Source: Vibrio mimicus CAIM 602 (GTDB lineage Bacteria; Pseudomonadota; Gammaproteobacteria; Enterobacterales; Vibrionaceae). Taken from it: 64,000 bases of DNA. The position numbers were made by a program, and so were the translations under genes. The notes below the pieces were generated by a model, which was not told where the DNA came from, searched no databases, and worked only from the letters and a program-made list of their open reading frames with translations. Below, one piece after another: positions 17,445-25,416 of this stretch. The stretch is from contig NZ_AOMO01000016.1 of NCBI RefSeq assembly GCF_000338875.1, positions 1 to 64,000 of the forward strand, written 5' to 3'. The number at the start of each line of letters is the position of its first letter. Positions within the stretch are counted from its first letter, which is position 1.

Positions 17445-18212
17445 ATGAAGAAACCAGAGAAACGAAAAATGCTACCGAAGATCGATCTCCATCCGCATTT
17501 CATAACTAAGTGTAGAGCTTTCTGTGAAATATTTTATAGCTTTATCGGCTTTTTATTGTTTTTCTTTAGTCTAGCGGCAAATTCGGCAACGCCGGAACAG
17601 CTTTCGATGATAAGAAAAGCCGCAGAAAATCATGTCCTGAGTACGGTCGATATGCCTTCAGGGGGCGAATTGGTAGTGAATGCCGCCAACATAGATGATC
17701 GACTTTACGCCACTGACTGCGCCGAACCACTCACAACGAATTCATCATCAAGCAATGGTTCTGCTGCAAACATAACGGTTTTAGTGGAATGTAAAAGTGA
17801 TAACTGGCGTATTTATGTGCCTGTTCGTCTTACCATTACGATTCCGTTGATCACGGCGGCAGCACCACTTAGCCGAGGACAAATGATTTCAGCACAAGAT
17901 GTTACGTTAAGTATGGTAGATCTGCTGCGTTTCCGGCGGCAAGGTTTTTCCACTCCTGAAACCGTAATTGGTGCCAAAATCAAAAAAAATGTTCGGGTGG
18001 GTGATGTGATTGAGCAAAGCGATGTATGCATCGTGTGCCGTAATGAAAGTGTTGTTATCAAAGCTGTGAGATCTGGTATGTCGATCACAACCAAGGGGAC
18101 TGCGATGTCAGATGGCGTGCTTGGTGAACAGATAAAAGTGAAAAATGATAAATCTAACCGTATAATTGATGCGCAAGTCAGTGGTGTTGGTGAAGTCACC
18201 GTCGCGTTTTGA
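17445..18212 (+). CDS. flgA: P-ring assembly chaperone FlgA
   Basis: A 255-residue periplasmic protein. A hydrophobic export segment (FYSFIGFLLFFFSLAANSA) precedes the mature part, and the C-terminal half is a SAF-type domain (APLSRGQMISAQDVTLSMVD and later VRSGMSITTKGTAMSDGVLG). FlgA helps FlgI polymerise into the P-ring. The start at 17445 has a weak site; an ATG at 17469, with GAGAA upstream, would shorten the cytoplasmic tail and is a real alternative. It heads flgA-flgM-flgN on the plus strand. Confidence 0.92.
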   Translation: MKKPEKRKMLPKIDLHPHFITKCRAFCEIFYSFIGFLLFFFSLAANSATPEQLSMIRKAAENHVLSTVDMPSGGELVVNAANIDDRLYATDCAEPLTTNSSSSNGSAANITVLVECKSDNWRIYVPVRLTITIPLITAAAPLSRGQMISAQDVTLSMVDLLRFRRQGFSTPETVIGAKIKKNVRVGDVIEQSDVCIVCRNESVVIKAVRSGMSITTKGTAMSDGVLGEQIKVKNDKSNRIIDAQVSGVGEVTVAF

Positions 18213-18276
18213 TAGCTCTATCCTGCTTATCAGAAAAGCTTGTGCGAAGTGATTTTCTATTTGGTTAAAAAGTCGC

Positions 18277-18303
18277 TAAAGTTCTGACCTTTGTGGTCGA
18301 TAT
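18277..18303 (+). promoter_or_regulatory. Sigma-28 (FliA)-like promoter of flgMN
   Basis: TAAAG (18277-18281), 14 nt, GTCGATAT (18296-18303), close to TAAAG-N14-GCCGATAA. It lies in the 129-nt gap between flgA and flgM, about 30-40 nt before flgM. Transcribing the anti-sigma-28 factor from a sigma-28 promoter makes a feedback loop, as in other flagellar systems. Confidence 0.75.
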
Positions 18304-18341
18304 TGACAGTACACGTTAAAGTTTATTGAAAAGGCTCATCT

Positions 18342-18665
18342 ATGGCAGGTATTGATAACATACGCGCAGGACAGTCGTTAAACACGACCAGTCGCACCAA
18401 TGTGCGTTCTTCGGATGCCAGCAATTCTTCACCTCAGTCCGGCGCGGTTTCACGCTCATCGGCGAATGGTCAAGATGCGGTATCACTTAGCTCACAAAGC
18501 AAAGCCATCGGCGAAATGCATAACGAGATGGCATCAAGACCCAGTTTTGACAGCGCAAAAGTCGCTGCAATTAAAGAGGCGATCGCCAACGGTTCATACG
18601 TGGTTGACCCTGATAAACTGGCCGATAACATGATCAAATTCGAAAAAGAACTGGGTGGCTTCTAA
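18342..18665 (+). CDS. flgM: Anti-sigma-28 factor FlgM
   Basis: A 107-residue protein with a disordered, Ser/Asn-rich N-terminus (MAGIDNIRAGQSLNTTSRTN) and a C-terminal helical part (SFDSAKVAAIKEAIANGSYV, DPDKLADNMIKFEKELGG) that binds FliA. FlgM holds sigma-28 inactive until the basal body is complete and FlgM is exported. A sigma-28-like promoter lies right before it. Confidence 0.95.
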   Translation: MAGIDNIRAGQSLNTTSRTNVRSSDASNSSPQSGAVSRSSANGQDAVSLSSQSKAIGEMHNEMASRPSFDSAKVAAIKEAIANGSYVVDPDKLADNMIKFEKELGGF

Positions 18666-18722
18666 GCCGATTTAATAACCCATTTCTTGTTGTAGAAAGC
18701 GAGATAAACAGGCGATTTGGCA

Positions 18723-19148
18723 ATGGCAGCATTAAAAGACTTAGTCGAATTTCAGCTAAAAAACGCGCATGAGTTAGTGACAGTGCTCGAAGCTGAGAAA
18801 ATTGCGATCACCAACCGAATCTCTGTGGATATTGAATCCATCGCTAAACAGAAACTCACTTTAGTCAATCAACTGCAGCAAACTGACCAACGTATTGCTA
18901 AGCATCCACACGTCGCGAGCCTGACCGAAGATGTTTATCTCAGTGACTTGGTTAGTCAGATCCGCAGTATTATTATTGATTGTCAGCAAGCCAACCAGAT
19001 TAATGGTGACGCTTTAGCCCGTGCGCAGTTGAGCTTTAATAAGCTCAATAATCTGATGCAGCAAAGCCATGGCAAAATCGGCATGACTTACAGCGCCACA
19101 GGGAAAACTCATACCATTTCTACGTTAGGTACCAATATCAAAGCCTGA
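18723..19148 (+). CDS. flgN: Flagellar export chaperone FlgN
   Basis: A 141-residue, mostly helical protein (LKDLVEFQLKNAHELVTVLE) of the FlgN/FlgN-like family, the cytoplasmic chaperone for FlgK and FlgL. Low sequence conservation is normal for this family; position after flgM supports the call. A TTG two codons upstream (18717) is a possible alternative start with closer spacing to CAGG. A strong terminator follows 42 nt after the stop. Confidence 0.9.
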   Translation: MAALKDLVEFQLKNAHELVTVLEAEKIAITNRISVDIESIAKQKLTLVNQLQQTDQRIAKHPHVASLTEDVYLSDLVSQIRSIIIDCQQANQINGDALARAQLSFNKLNNLMQQSHGKIGMTYSATGKTHTISTLGTNIKA

Positions 19149-19182
19149 TGATATCCATCAGCATGGCTGACCAAAGATACAG

Positions 19183-19215
19183 AAAAGCAAAAGCGGCAAT
19201 GATTGCCGCTTTTTT
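19183..19215. terminator. Bidirectional terminator between flgN and flgP
   Basis: The stem AAGCGGCAA/TTGCCGCTT with a 3-nt loop (19191-19211) is followed by six T on the plus strand. On the minus strand it is followed by TTTGCTTTTCTG, so it can end both flgMN and flgOP. Confidence 0.9.
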
Positions 19216-19240
19216 GATCTGAGAGATGAAAGAGTGAGAT

Positions 19241-19678
19241 CTAGAATAAGGTCATTTGACGTTTTTCGGGTACTTGCTGCACTTCACCGTAATCACGCAT
19301 CTTATCCATTTTACGAATATCAAGCCTAAGTTCAGTCACATAACTGTCACCAACTTTATAGCTGCGTACGACTTCTGCACCACGAATCACGCCATCAACC
19401 GCTCCTGCAGTCAATTCGGTACCAAGCCGTTGATCTTGCAGCTCAGCTCGACCACTCACGCGCATACCGTACACTTGTTCGGCCAATTCACGATAAGCAT
19501 CAATTTTTGACGCTCGCATTGCTCGAACCTGCTTCTCTTCATCATTACGCCCTTTCTGCTCGCTGATGCTGGCATAACCAACTGCAGTTAGCCAATCATC
19601 AGGACGCATGGTTTGTAATGGTTGACAGCCGGTCATCACCAAAACTGCGATTAGGAGTAATAAAACTGATTTCATCAT
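19241..19678 (-). CDS. flgP: Flagellar outer-membrane lipoprotein FlgP
   Basis: A 145-residue lipoprotein with a short signal and an MTGC lipobox (Cys at about residue 18), in the LPP20-like family. In Vibrio FlgP is part of the outer-membrane-associated structure around the sheathed polar flagellum and is needed for full motility. It lies 7 nt after flgO, probably in one transcript. Confidence 0.9.
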   Translation of the reverse strand: MMKSVLLLLIAVLVMTGCQPLQTMRPDDWLTAVGYASISEQKGRNDEEKQVRAMRASKIDAYRELAEQVYGMRVSGRAELQDQRLGTELTAGAVDGVIRGAEVVRSYKVGDSYVTELRLDIRKMDKMRDYGEVQQVPEKRQMTLF

Positions 19679-19685
19679 CGTACTC

Positions 19686-20321
19686 CTATGGGCGCAGAAT
19701 GACGGTGTATGGCTGAGTCATCGTCGGATCGGAGCGAATCAAGACTCCATCCTGAGTACGAATACTGTTTAGAGTATCCAGATCTCGGCCAATACGATCT
19801 GCAGGCAAGAAGCCTTGTGCCGTTGCAACCACAACGCGTGACTGCATACCAACGACACGCGCATTCACAATTACCCCGCCCTCTTGGCGTAACATGGTGC
19901 CCGTCAGCACGTACTGCACTTCTTGCTGTTGTGAAAGATCTTTCCAGTCGCGGCTAAAAGCGAAGTCACCTTGCTGGGTCACTTGGATCGAACCTGTGGT
20001 TTTGAAATCAACCACTTTAAATCCACGACGTTGGAACTGATGAATAAAACCTTCAGAAACCGAATTCCCCAACCAGTTTGTGGTATCCATATTTTGCAGA
20101 TCCACAAATGAGGTTACGGCAATCGGGGTACGAGCCGTAATGCTCGTATTGGAGAGCATCAAATCTTCGGTCATGCTCTCAACAAAGAAATCCAACGTGT
20201 GACGTGGACTCTCCATCAACATAAACTGTGAACCATTGTATGGCTCTTTACCGTTATAAATCGGGGCGTATGCACACGAAGTCAGTAAGACAACGGGTAC
20301 TAAGGAAAGCCATTTTTTCAT
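19686..20321 (-). CDS. flgO: Flagellar H-ring lipoprotein FlgO
   Basis: A 211-residue lipoprotein (MKKWLSLVPVVLLTSCAYAP, LTSC lipobox). The body is the FlgO domain (TARTPIAVTSFVDLQNMDTT and RRGFKVVDFKTTG). FlgO and FlgT form the H-ring, a disk around the basal body of Vibrio flagella. The ATG at 20321 is preferred to those at 20330 and 20354 because GGAG is 9 nt before it. Confidence 0.9.
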   Translation of the reverse strand: MKKWLSLVPVVLLTSCAYAPIYNGKEPYNGSQFMLMESPRHTLDFFVESMTEDLMLSNTSITARTPIAVTSFVDLQNMDTTNWLGNSVSEGFIHQFQRRGFKVVDFKTTGSIQVTQQGDFAFSRDWKDLSQQQEVQYVLTGTMLRQEGGVIVNARVVGMQSRVVVATAQGFLPADRIGRDLDTLNSIRTQDGVLIRSDPTMTQPYTVILRP

Positions 20322-20449
20322 TCTCTTCATCTCCAGATATACTATGGCGCGCATTTCAGCTTCTCACTCGATTAAACTGGAACGCTCCTTGCTTTTCTCA
20401 ATCTGTCATTATTCAGAATTGCAATGCCTACATCAGTTAGGATTTGAAA

Positions 20450-20464
20450 AGCAAAATTTATACC
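20450..20464 (-). promoter_or_regulatory. Sigma-54-like promoter of flgOP
   Basis: On the minus strand GG (20464-20463), TATAAATTTT, GC (20452-20451), then T. GG and GC are exactly 10 nt apart, but bases around GG are less conserved than at flgF or flgK. It is about 130 nt before flgO and abuts the flgT start on the other strand. Confidence 0.55.
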
Positions 20465-20480
20465 CACTTGGGACCTTACG

Positions 20481-21614
20481 ATGAAAAAAAATATTTTATC
20501 CATAATTTCAGTACTTTGGATGAGCCTTTACCTCAACTCCGCTCATGCTGCTTGGTATGAGGTGACAGGCTCTGCCGCCATAGTTTCTTCAGAGGAGGTT
20601 GCCCGTTTACACGCATTAGAAGATGCGTTGTATAAAGCGGTAAATTTTGCCGGGGCAGATATTGGCAGCATCAGCAATTTAATGCCGCTGTTAGAATCTG
20701 ACCGCAAGGAGTATTTGTTCTCCAACCATGAAGTGCGCTACATACTGATTGAAGAGCGAAAAGTTTCTAAAAATGTCATGTATGTCCGCACACGCATCGA
20801 TATTTACCCATCGGCAACGGCTTGCCACGTTGAGCAATACAAAAAAACCATGCTGATCGGCAACATTGATCTTGCCTCTCCTCAGCAAGCGGTAATGGGA
20901 CAGATTTACCAAGTGGGTGATGATTTTGCGCAGGTGATCAATCGCCGCCTAGAACAAGAATCTCGTAGCTTTGTCTCCGTCGGAACTACGCAATACGATA
21001 TTGATCCCAAAGCGCCTGAGCGAATCAAGATGATCGCTCAAGATGCAGGAGCGCAATACATTATTGGCGGCGTCATCTCTGATCTCACGGCAACTATAGA
21101 GCAAAAGGCACTACAAGATGACGTTATCAACCGTCAGTTTGCAATGGAAATAAGCGTGTTTGATGGCAAAACAGGTAACGAAGTGATGACACGGACTTAT
21201 CGGGAAGTTGCCCGTTGGCCATTTGCCAAAACAAGCCAAATTGATACCCGCAGTGCTCGTTTCTGGGCATCAACTTACGGTGAGATGATGCTACGAGTGA
21301 GCCGCAATATTATGCTCGACTTAGAATCAGAGATTTCGTGCAAAATCACTCTGCCAGAAATTATTGCGAAATTCGGTACGACAGTAACGATGGATCTCGG
21401 ACGCATTCACGGTGTTCAACAAGGTGATAAGCTTCGCCTCTGGCATACGGGCGCGTTTATTGACCAGCAAGGGTTGCCACGTAATAAAGTCACACAAAGT
21501 GAAATCACCCTGACTGTATCACGTGTTTACGAACATGAAGCTGAATTGACCGTCGACCAACCTGAGCTTGCCTACAGTATTCAAATTGGCGATGTAATGC
21601 ATAAACAGATGTAA
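20481..21614 (+). CDS. flgT: Flagellar H-ring protein FlgT
   Basis: A 377-residue periplasmic protein with a signal peptide (MKKNILSIISVLWMSLYLNSAHA). It opens with a FlgT N-terminal domain (AWYEVTGSAAIVSSEEVARL), followed by a TolB-like middle domain and a C-terminal SH3-like part (VTMDLGRIHGVQQGDKLRLW). FlgT is the H-ring subunit that recruits the T-ring proteins MotX and MotY in sodium-driven Vibrio motors. It is transcribed divergently from flgOP and is followed by tRNA-Arg. Confidence 0.94.
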   Translation: MKKNILSIISVLWMSLYLNSAHAAWYEVTGSAAIVSSEEVARLHALEDALYKAVNFAGADIGSISNLMPLLESDRKEYLFSNHEVRYILIEERKVSKNVMYVRTRIDIYPSATACHVEQYKKTMLIGNIDLASPQQAVMGQIYQVGDDFAQVINRRLEQESRSFVSVGTTQYDIDPKAPERIKMIAQDAGAQYIIGGVISDLTATIEQKALQDDVINRQFAMEISVFDGKTGNEVMTRTYREVARWPFAKTSQIDTRSARFWASTYGEMMLRVSRNIMLDLESEISCKITLPEIIAKFGTTVTMDLGRIHGVQQGDKLRLWHTGAFIDQQGLPRNKVTQSEITLTVSRVYEHEAELTVDQPELAYSIQIGDVMHKQM

Positions 21615-21620
21615 TAACTC

Positions 21621-21649
21621 AGTGAAGTGCCCTAAAGTGACACTTCACT
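21621..21649. other. Inverted repeat between flgT and tRNA-Arg
   Basis: AGTGAAGTG (21621-21629) and CACTTCACT (21641-21649) form a 9-bp stem with an 11-nt loop, 7 nt after the flgT stop. No U run follows, so it may be a leaky terminator or processing site. Confidence 0.45.
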
Positions 21650-21656
21650 CAATCTT

Positions 21657-21733
21657 GCTCCCGTGGCACAGCTGGATAGCGCAGCCCCCTCCTAAGGGGC
21701 AGGTCACAGGTTCAAATCCTGTCGGGAGCGCCA
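21657..21733 (+). tRNA. tRNA-Arg (CCU)
   Basis: A 77-nt tRNA with acceptor stem GCTCCCG/CGGGAGC, discriminator G and encoded CCA. The anticodon stem GCCCC/GGGGC carries loop CTCCTAA, anticodon CCU (reads AGG, a rare codon). Confidence 0.95.
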
Positions 21734-21887
21734 TTTTTCCTAGTAACCAATGTGGACAAATGTTTTTTGTCTCGCTTTGTTGCCACTCATTCATGTCAAC
21801 GTTTGGTCATTCCTTCATCACATTTCTTCTCGTGCTAGTCAAAATCCTCTACTATTACTATTAACAGTTTTATTTATAAAACACAGC

Positions 21888-22394
21888 ATGTCGAAAAGTA
21901 ATCTAGAAACCAATACCGGACATCGTTTTATTTCAAAAGCGAAGACGGCCTATAAAATCCATATCCATACTCCTGACGATACGGTTTTGCATCGCTCAGT
22001 CGGATTTGTGCGTCTAGGTGAAAGGAAAGGGCTGAAAAAAGCCATTCTGTTACGCAACGAATTAGGCTCCGCAATGTGGGGAAAATTTTGGCGGCGTATT
22101 CTGAAAGATCCTTATCTAATGACTCGCCTGCCACACAGCCTAGAACCGAAAATCATCCATAAACCTAGACCAACCCAAGATAATCCAGAGGCTCGTGATG
22201 CTTGTTATATTGCGGCATGGCGGGAATATGATGAACAAGGTAAGTGCCATTTCCGCAGCGTGGTTTGTTCAATCAATAAACACGGTAAGTTAGCGGCCTA
22301 CACCAAAACCAAAAAAGCACTCTTGGCGGCGCATAAAGACTGTCTTGATATTTTGGTCTTCATGGGACGTTTGAACAGTATCGATCTGAAATAA
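21888..22394 (+). CDS. Unrecognised 168-residue basic protein next to tRNA-Arg
   Basis: I do not recognise a named gene. The frame is open from 21750, but the ATG at 21888 (MSKSNLETNTGHRFISKAKT) gives a plausible soluble start without the hydrophobic run encoded upstream; the ribosome binding site is weak. Two segments, about residues 15-65 and 105-160, have a similar pattern: strand-like polar stretch, Gly/Arg-Lys turn, then a Lys/Ala-rich helix (RKGLKKAILLRNELGSA; AAYTKTKKALLAAHKD). This is loosely like AP2-type DNA-binding repeats. The protein is strongly basic, which would fit nucleic acid binding. It follows a tRNA, a common integration site, but I see no integrase or attachment repeat. 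Confidence 0.6.
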   Translation: MSKSNLETNTGHRFISKAKTAYKIHIHTPDDTVLHRSVGFVRLGERKGLKKAILLRNELGSAMWGKFWRRILKDPYLMTRLPHSLEPKIIHKPRPTQDNPEARDACYIAAWREYDEQGKCHFRSVVCSINKHGKLAAYTKTKKALLAAHKDCLDILVFMGRLNSIDLK

Positions 22395-22460
22395 CTTCTC
22401 AAAACACTGTCATCGGTGATGTATCGATAGGGTGATGTATTGATAGATTGAGAGAAAAAA

Positions 22461-22482
22461 CAAAGGCCCTGATGGGCCTTTG
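22461..22482. terminator. Bidirectional terminator between the basic protein and ompA
   Basis: CAAAGGCCC-TGAT-GGGCCTTTG is a 9-bp perfect stem. On the minus strand it is followed by TTTTTTCTC, which suits ompA, and on the plus strand by TTAATTTAAT. Confidence 0.88.
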
Positions 22483-22527
22483 TTAATTTAATCGATGTTA
22501 TTCAGTCACTGTTTGAACAGTCACTCA

Positions 22528-23496
22528 TTACTCAGTAACTTGGTACTGGAACTCAGGAATAACTAGCTCAACACGGCGGTTTTTCTCACGACCTTCCGCT
22601 GTTGCGTTAGAAGCGATCGGGTTGCTTTCGCCTTGGCCTTTCGCTGTGATGCGAGCAGCATCAACACCTTGAGCTTCCAGAGCTTTCGCTACTGCTTGAG
22701 CACGTTTCTCAGACAGTTTTTGGTTGTAAGCTTCAGAGCCGTTTGAATCAGTATGACCTACCACTTCCACTTTAGCTTGTGGGTATTGGTTTAGGTAGCC
22801 TACCAATTTGTCGAGTTTCGTCTCCATTGATGGCTTTAGCTCAGCGCTGTTGTTAGCAAATGTGCCGCTGTCTAGATGTTGGAAAGTGAACGTTTTAGTT
22901 ACTGCCACTTTCTCTACTACTGGCTCTTCTGCTACAGGAGCTGGTTCTGCTGGACGTTGTTCAACAGCAGCTGGTGCTTCACTTCCACCAAACTTATAAG
23001 CGATACCTAACGTGGCAGTTTCTGCGCTAGCACGTACGATGTCGTTGTTGATGTCTGTGATGTTTTGGTATTCCAAACGCATGGTGACGTTGTGGTTGGT
23101 GTTAAACTCTAAGCCAGCTGCACCTAGGTATGAGTAATCGCTCTTGCTGCCGTAATCGACATAAGCACCACCCACTTTACCGTATAGCGCAATCGCTTCT
23201 GTTAGAGGAAGGCTGAGTCTTGGTGCCAGCGTAACTGCCTGTACCTTCTCATCAGCTAATCCAGCAGCAGTAAACTTACCTAAGTAATCGTATCCAGCTT
23301 CTACAGAAAGCCATTTGTTAGCTTGGTAGCCTAGAAACGCGCCAACTACCTCATCATCATCGTTACATGTCTGATTTGCCAGGCATGCGTCATCCAACCA
23401 AGACTTACCGACCTTACCTCCGACATACACTTCAGCCATTGCAGCAGAAGAAGCAAAAAGTAACGTCGTTGAAATGATTGCCGCTAGCTTTTTCAT
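22528..23496 (-). CDS. ompA: Outer membrane protein OmpA
   Basis: A 322-residue porin-like protein with a signal peptide (MKKLAAIISTTLLFASSAAMA). An eight-strand barrel domain (about 22-185) leads to a Pro/Glu/Val linker (EAPAAVEQRPAEPAPVAEEP). The C-terminal OmpA domain (about 205-315) has the peptidoglycan-binding motif VVGHTDSNGSEAYNQKLSEK. It links outer membrane and cell wall. The ATG at 23496 has AGGAA at good spacing, so it is preferred over one 18 nt upstream. The 5' leader is long and contains an inverted repeat (ACTCG/CGAGT near 23569-23582). Confidence 0.95.
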   Translation of the reverse strand: MKKLAAIISTTLLFASSAAMAEVYVGGKVGKSWLDDACLANQTCNDDDEVVGAFLGYQANKWLSVEAGYDYLGKFTAAGLADEKVQAVTLAPRLSLPLTEAIALYGKVGGAYVDYGSKSDYSYLGAAGLEFNTNHNVTMRLEYQNITDINNDIVRASAETATLGIAYKFGGSEAPAAVEQRPAEPAPVAEEPVVEKVAVTKTFTFQHLDSGTFANNSAELKPSMETKLDKLVGYLNQYPQAKVEVVGHTDSNGSEAYNQKLSEKRAQAVAKALEAQGVDAARITAKGQGESNPIASNATAEGREKNRRVELVIPEFQYQVTE

Positions 23497-23735
23497 GGTA
23501 TTTCCTTTTTTCATTATGATTATTGTCGTGAGTGATTGACTGTTTCACGACCGTTCAAAAAGGTTTACTCGTATTCGAGTCATAAGGCCTTTTTGTCGGC
23601 ATCACTATAACGGATGAAATAAAAAGGAAAAGAGCTATTGGGTTAATATTTTGTCACGTCTTTGCTAAAAATGAGAAAATTATAAAACACAAGTTTTTAA
23701 CTCAAACCATCGCATTAGATTATTGTGTTATCAGT

Positions 23736-23767
23736 TAATAAAAAAGCCGCAGTAAAAACTGCGGCTT
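23736..23767 (-). terminator. Terminator of gltX
   Basis: On the minus strand AAGCCGCAGT-TTTT-ACTGCGGCTT is followed by TTTATTAA. It begins 25 nt after the gltX stop. The remaining 240 bases up to ompA hold the ompA leader and promoter area, with no other gene seen. Confidence 0.88.
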
Positions 23768-23791
23768 CAAGCTTAATATGCAATAGATTAA

Positions 23792-25216
23792 TTATGCGTT
23801 TGCTTCTCGAGTCTCAATATAAGCTAATGCCATTTTGATACGCGTAATCACACGCTCTTGACCGATAAGGTTCATTACTGCATCAACAGAAGGTGATTGA
23901 CCGCCACCTGTTACTGCAACACGTAGTGGCATACCGATTTTACCCATGCCGATCTCAAGCTCTTCACACACTTGAGCGATCACTTGGTGAAGCGCTTCGG
24001 TATTCCATTCAGTCAGAGCTTCAATCTTGCTCAGAGCCAGCATCAATGGCTCTTTCGCTACGCCACGTAGATGTTTCTTCGCGGCATCAGCATCAAACTC
24101 GGCAAAATCTTCGTAGAAGTAACGTGATTGCTGCGCTAGCTCAACCAGAGTATTGCAACGCTCGCCCACCAACTTCACCACTTCAGCTAATGCAGGGCCA
24201 GTCGCTTTGTTAATGCCTTGGTGATCAAAATGCCACTCAAGGTGTTTCGCCACATACTCAGGTTCTGAAGTCTTGATGTAGTGGTTGTTCAACCATAGCA
24301 GTTTGTCAGTGTTAAACGCTGACGCGGATTTGGAAATTGCGCCAAGGCTGAATAGGTTGATCATTTCATCGCGAGAGAAGATCTCTTGGTCGCCATGTCC
24401 CCAACCTAAACGCACTAAGTAGTTCAACAGCGCTTCTGGCAAGTAGCCGTCATCGCGGTATTGCATCACAGAAACTGCGCCATGACGCTTAGACAGCTTG
24501 GCACCGTCATCACCCAAGATCATTGCACAGTGTGCAAACGTTGGGATGGTTGCACCCATTGCTTTGTAAATGTTGATTTGGCGTGGCGTGTTGTTGATGT
24601 GGTCTTCACCGCGAATCACATGGCTGATACCCATATCAACATCATCCACGACTACACAGAAGTTATAGGTTGGAGTGCCATCAGTACGACAGATGATCAG
24701 ATCATCCAGTTGGTCGTTACGGATTTCGATGCGGCCACGAATTTGGTCATCAAAAACTACGCTACCCTCTTTCGGGTTGCGGAAACGGATACAGCAAGGC
24801 TCGCCTTCTTTCGCTGCTTCATTTACCGCTTTGATTTTTGGATGATTCGCATCGTAGCGAGGCATCTCTTTGTTCGCTTCTTGCTCCGCGCGGATTTCAT
24901 CCAATAGCTCTTTCGGGGCATAGCACTTGTAGGCTTTGCCTTCAGCCAACAGCTGATCAATCACTTGGTTGTAACGGTCAAAACGTTTGGTTTGGTAGTA
25001 TGGACCTTCATCCCATTCCAAGCCTAACCAAGTCATGCCTTCAATGATGGCATCTACCGCCGCCTGAGTAGAGCGTTCTAAGTCAGTATCTTCAATACGT
25101 AGAACAAATTCGCCGCCTTGGCTTTTTGCATACAACCAAGAATAGAGTGCTGTACGCGCACCACCTACGTGCAGATACCCAGTTGGACTAGGCGCAAAAC
25201 GAGTTTTAACCGTCAT
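23792..25216 (-). CDS. gltX: Glutamate--tRNA ligase
   Basis: A 474-residue class I aminoacyl-tRNA synthetase that charges tRNA-Glu. The N-terminus [20 protein letters not shown] contains the HIGH-type motif, and the KMSKS-type motif appears as KLSKRHG in the middle. The C-terminal helical anticodon-binding part is complete. The frame is open 39 codons further upstream, but the start at 25216 matches the family. It is divergent from copA. Confidence 0.97.
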   Translation of the reverse strand: MTVKTRFAPSPTGYLHVGGARTALYSWLYAKSQGGEFVLRIEDTDLERSTQAAVDAIIEGMTWLGLEWDEGPYYQTKRFDRYNQVIDQLLAEGKAYKCYAPKELLDEIRAEQEANKEMPRYDANHPKIKAVNEAAKEGEPCCIRFRNPKEGSVVFDDQIRGRIEIRNDQLDDLIICRTDGTPTYNFCVVVDDVDMGISHVIRGEDHINNTPRQINIYKAMGATIPTFAHCAMILGDDGAKLSKRHGAVSVMQYRDDGYLPEALLNYLVRLGWGHGDQEIFSRDEMINLFSLGAISKSASAFNTDKLLWLNNHYIKTSEPEYVAKHLEWHFDHQGINKATGPALAEVVKLVGERCNTLVELAQQSRYFYEDFAEFDADAAKKHLRGVAKEPLMLALSKIEALTEWNTEALHQVIAQVCEELEIGMGKIGMPLRVAVTGGGQSPSVDAVMNLIGQERVITRIKMALAYIETREANA

Positions 25217-25357
25217 TTCAATTACCTTTGTGAGATTCTTTTGCTGAGTGCTCAGCATGCGAAATTTTGGGCGGTATTCTAACACCCGAGTTAGCGCGAT
25301 GCTACGCACGATTTTCGGCAAATTCACACTCACCGAAATGAGTGCGAGAAGTAAGGG

Positions 25358-25388
25358 TTGACCTTACCTTAAGGTCAAGGTTTATCCT
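25358..25388 (+). promoter_or_regulatory. CueR-type copper-responsive promoter of copA
   Basis: TTGACC (25358-25363) and TATCCT (25383-25388) are separated by 19 nt, the over-long spacer typical of MerR-family promoters. The spacer holds the dyad TTGACCTTA/TAAGGTCAA, matching the CueR operator pattern. It drives copA from about 25395, which rules out start codons upstream of that point. Confidence 0.88.
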
Positions 25389-25416
25389 TGTTCTCATTCC
25401 AATGGGAGGAATGAAA

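Noticed and set aside
21657..22394. A mobile island at tRNA-Arg
   Set aside because: No integrase, no repeated tRNA end downstream and the flanking genes are core; only one unknown gene is present.
22421..22447. Two near-identical GTGATGTAT-GATA stretches before the ompA terminator
   Set aside because: Only two short imperfect copies; no unit array or link to a function.
25342..25416. Longer copA start at 25342
   Set aside because: It lies upstream of the CueR-type promoter and could not be translated from its transcript.
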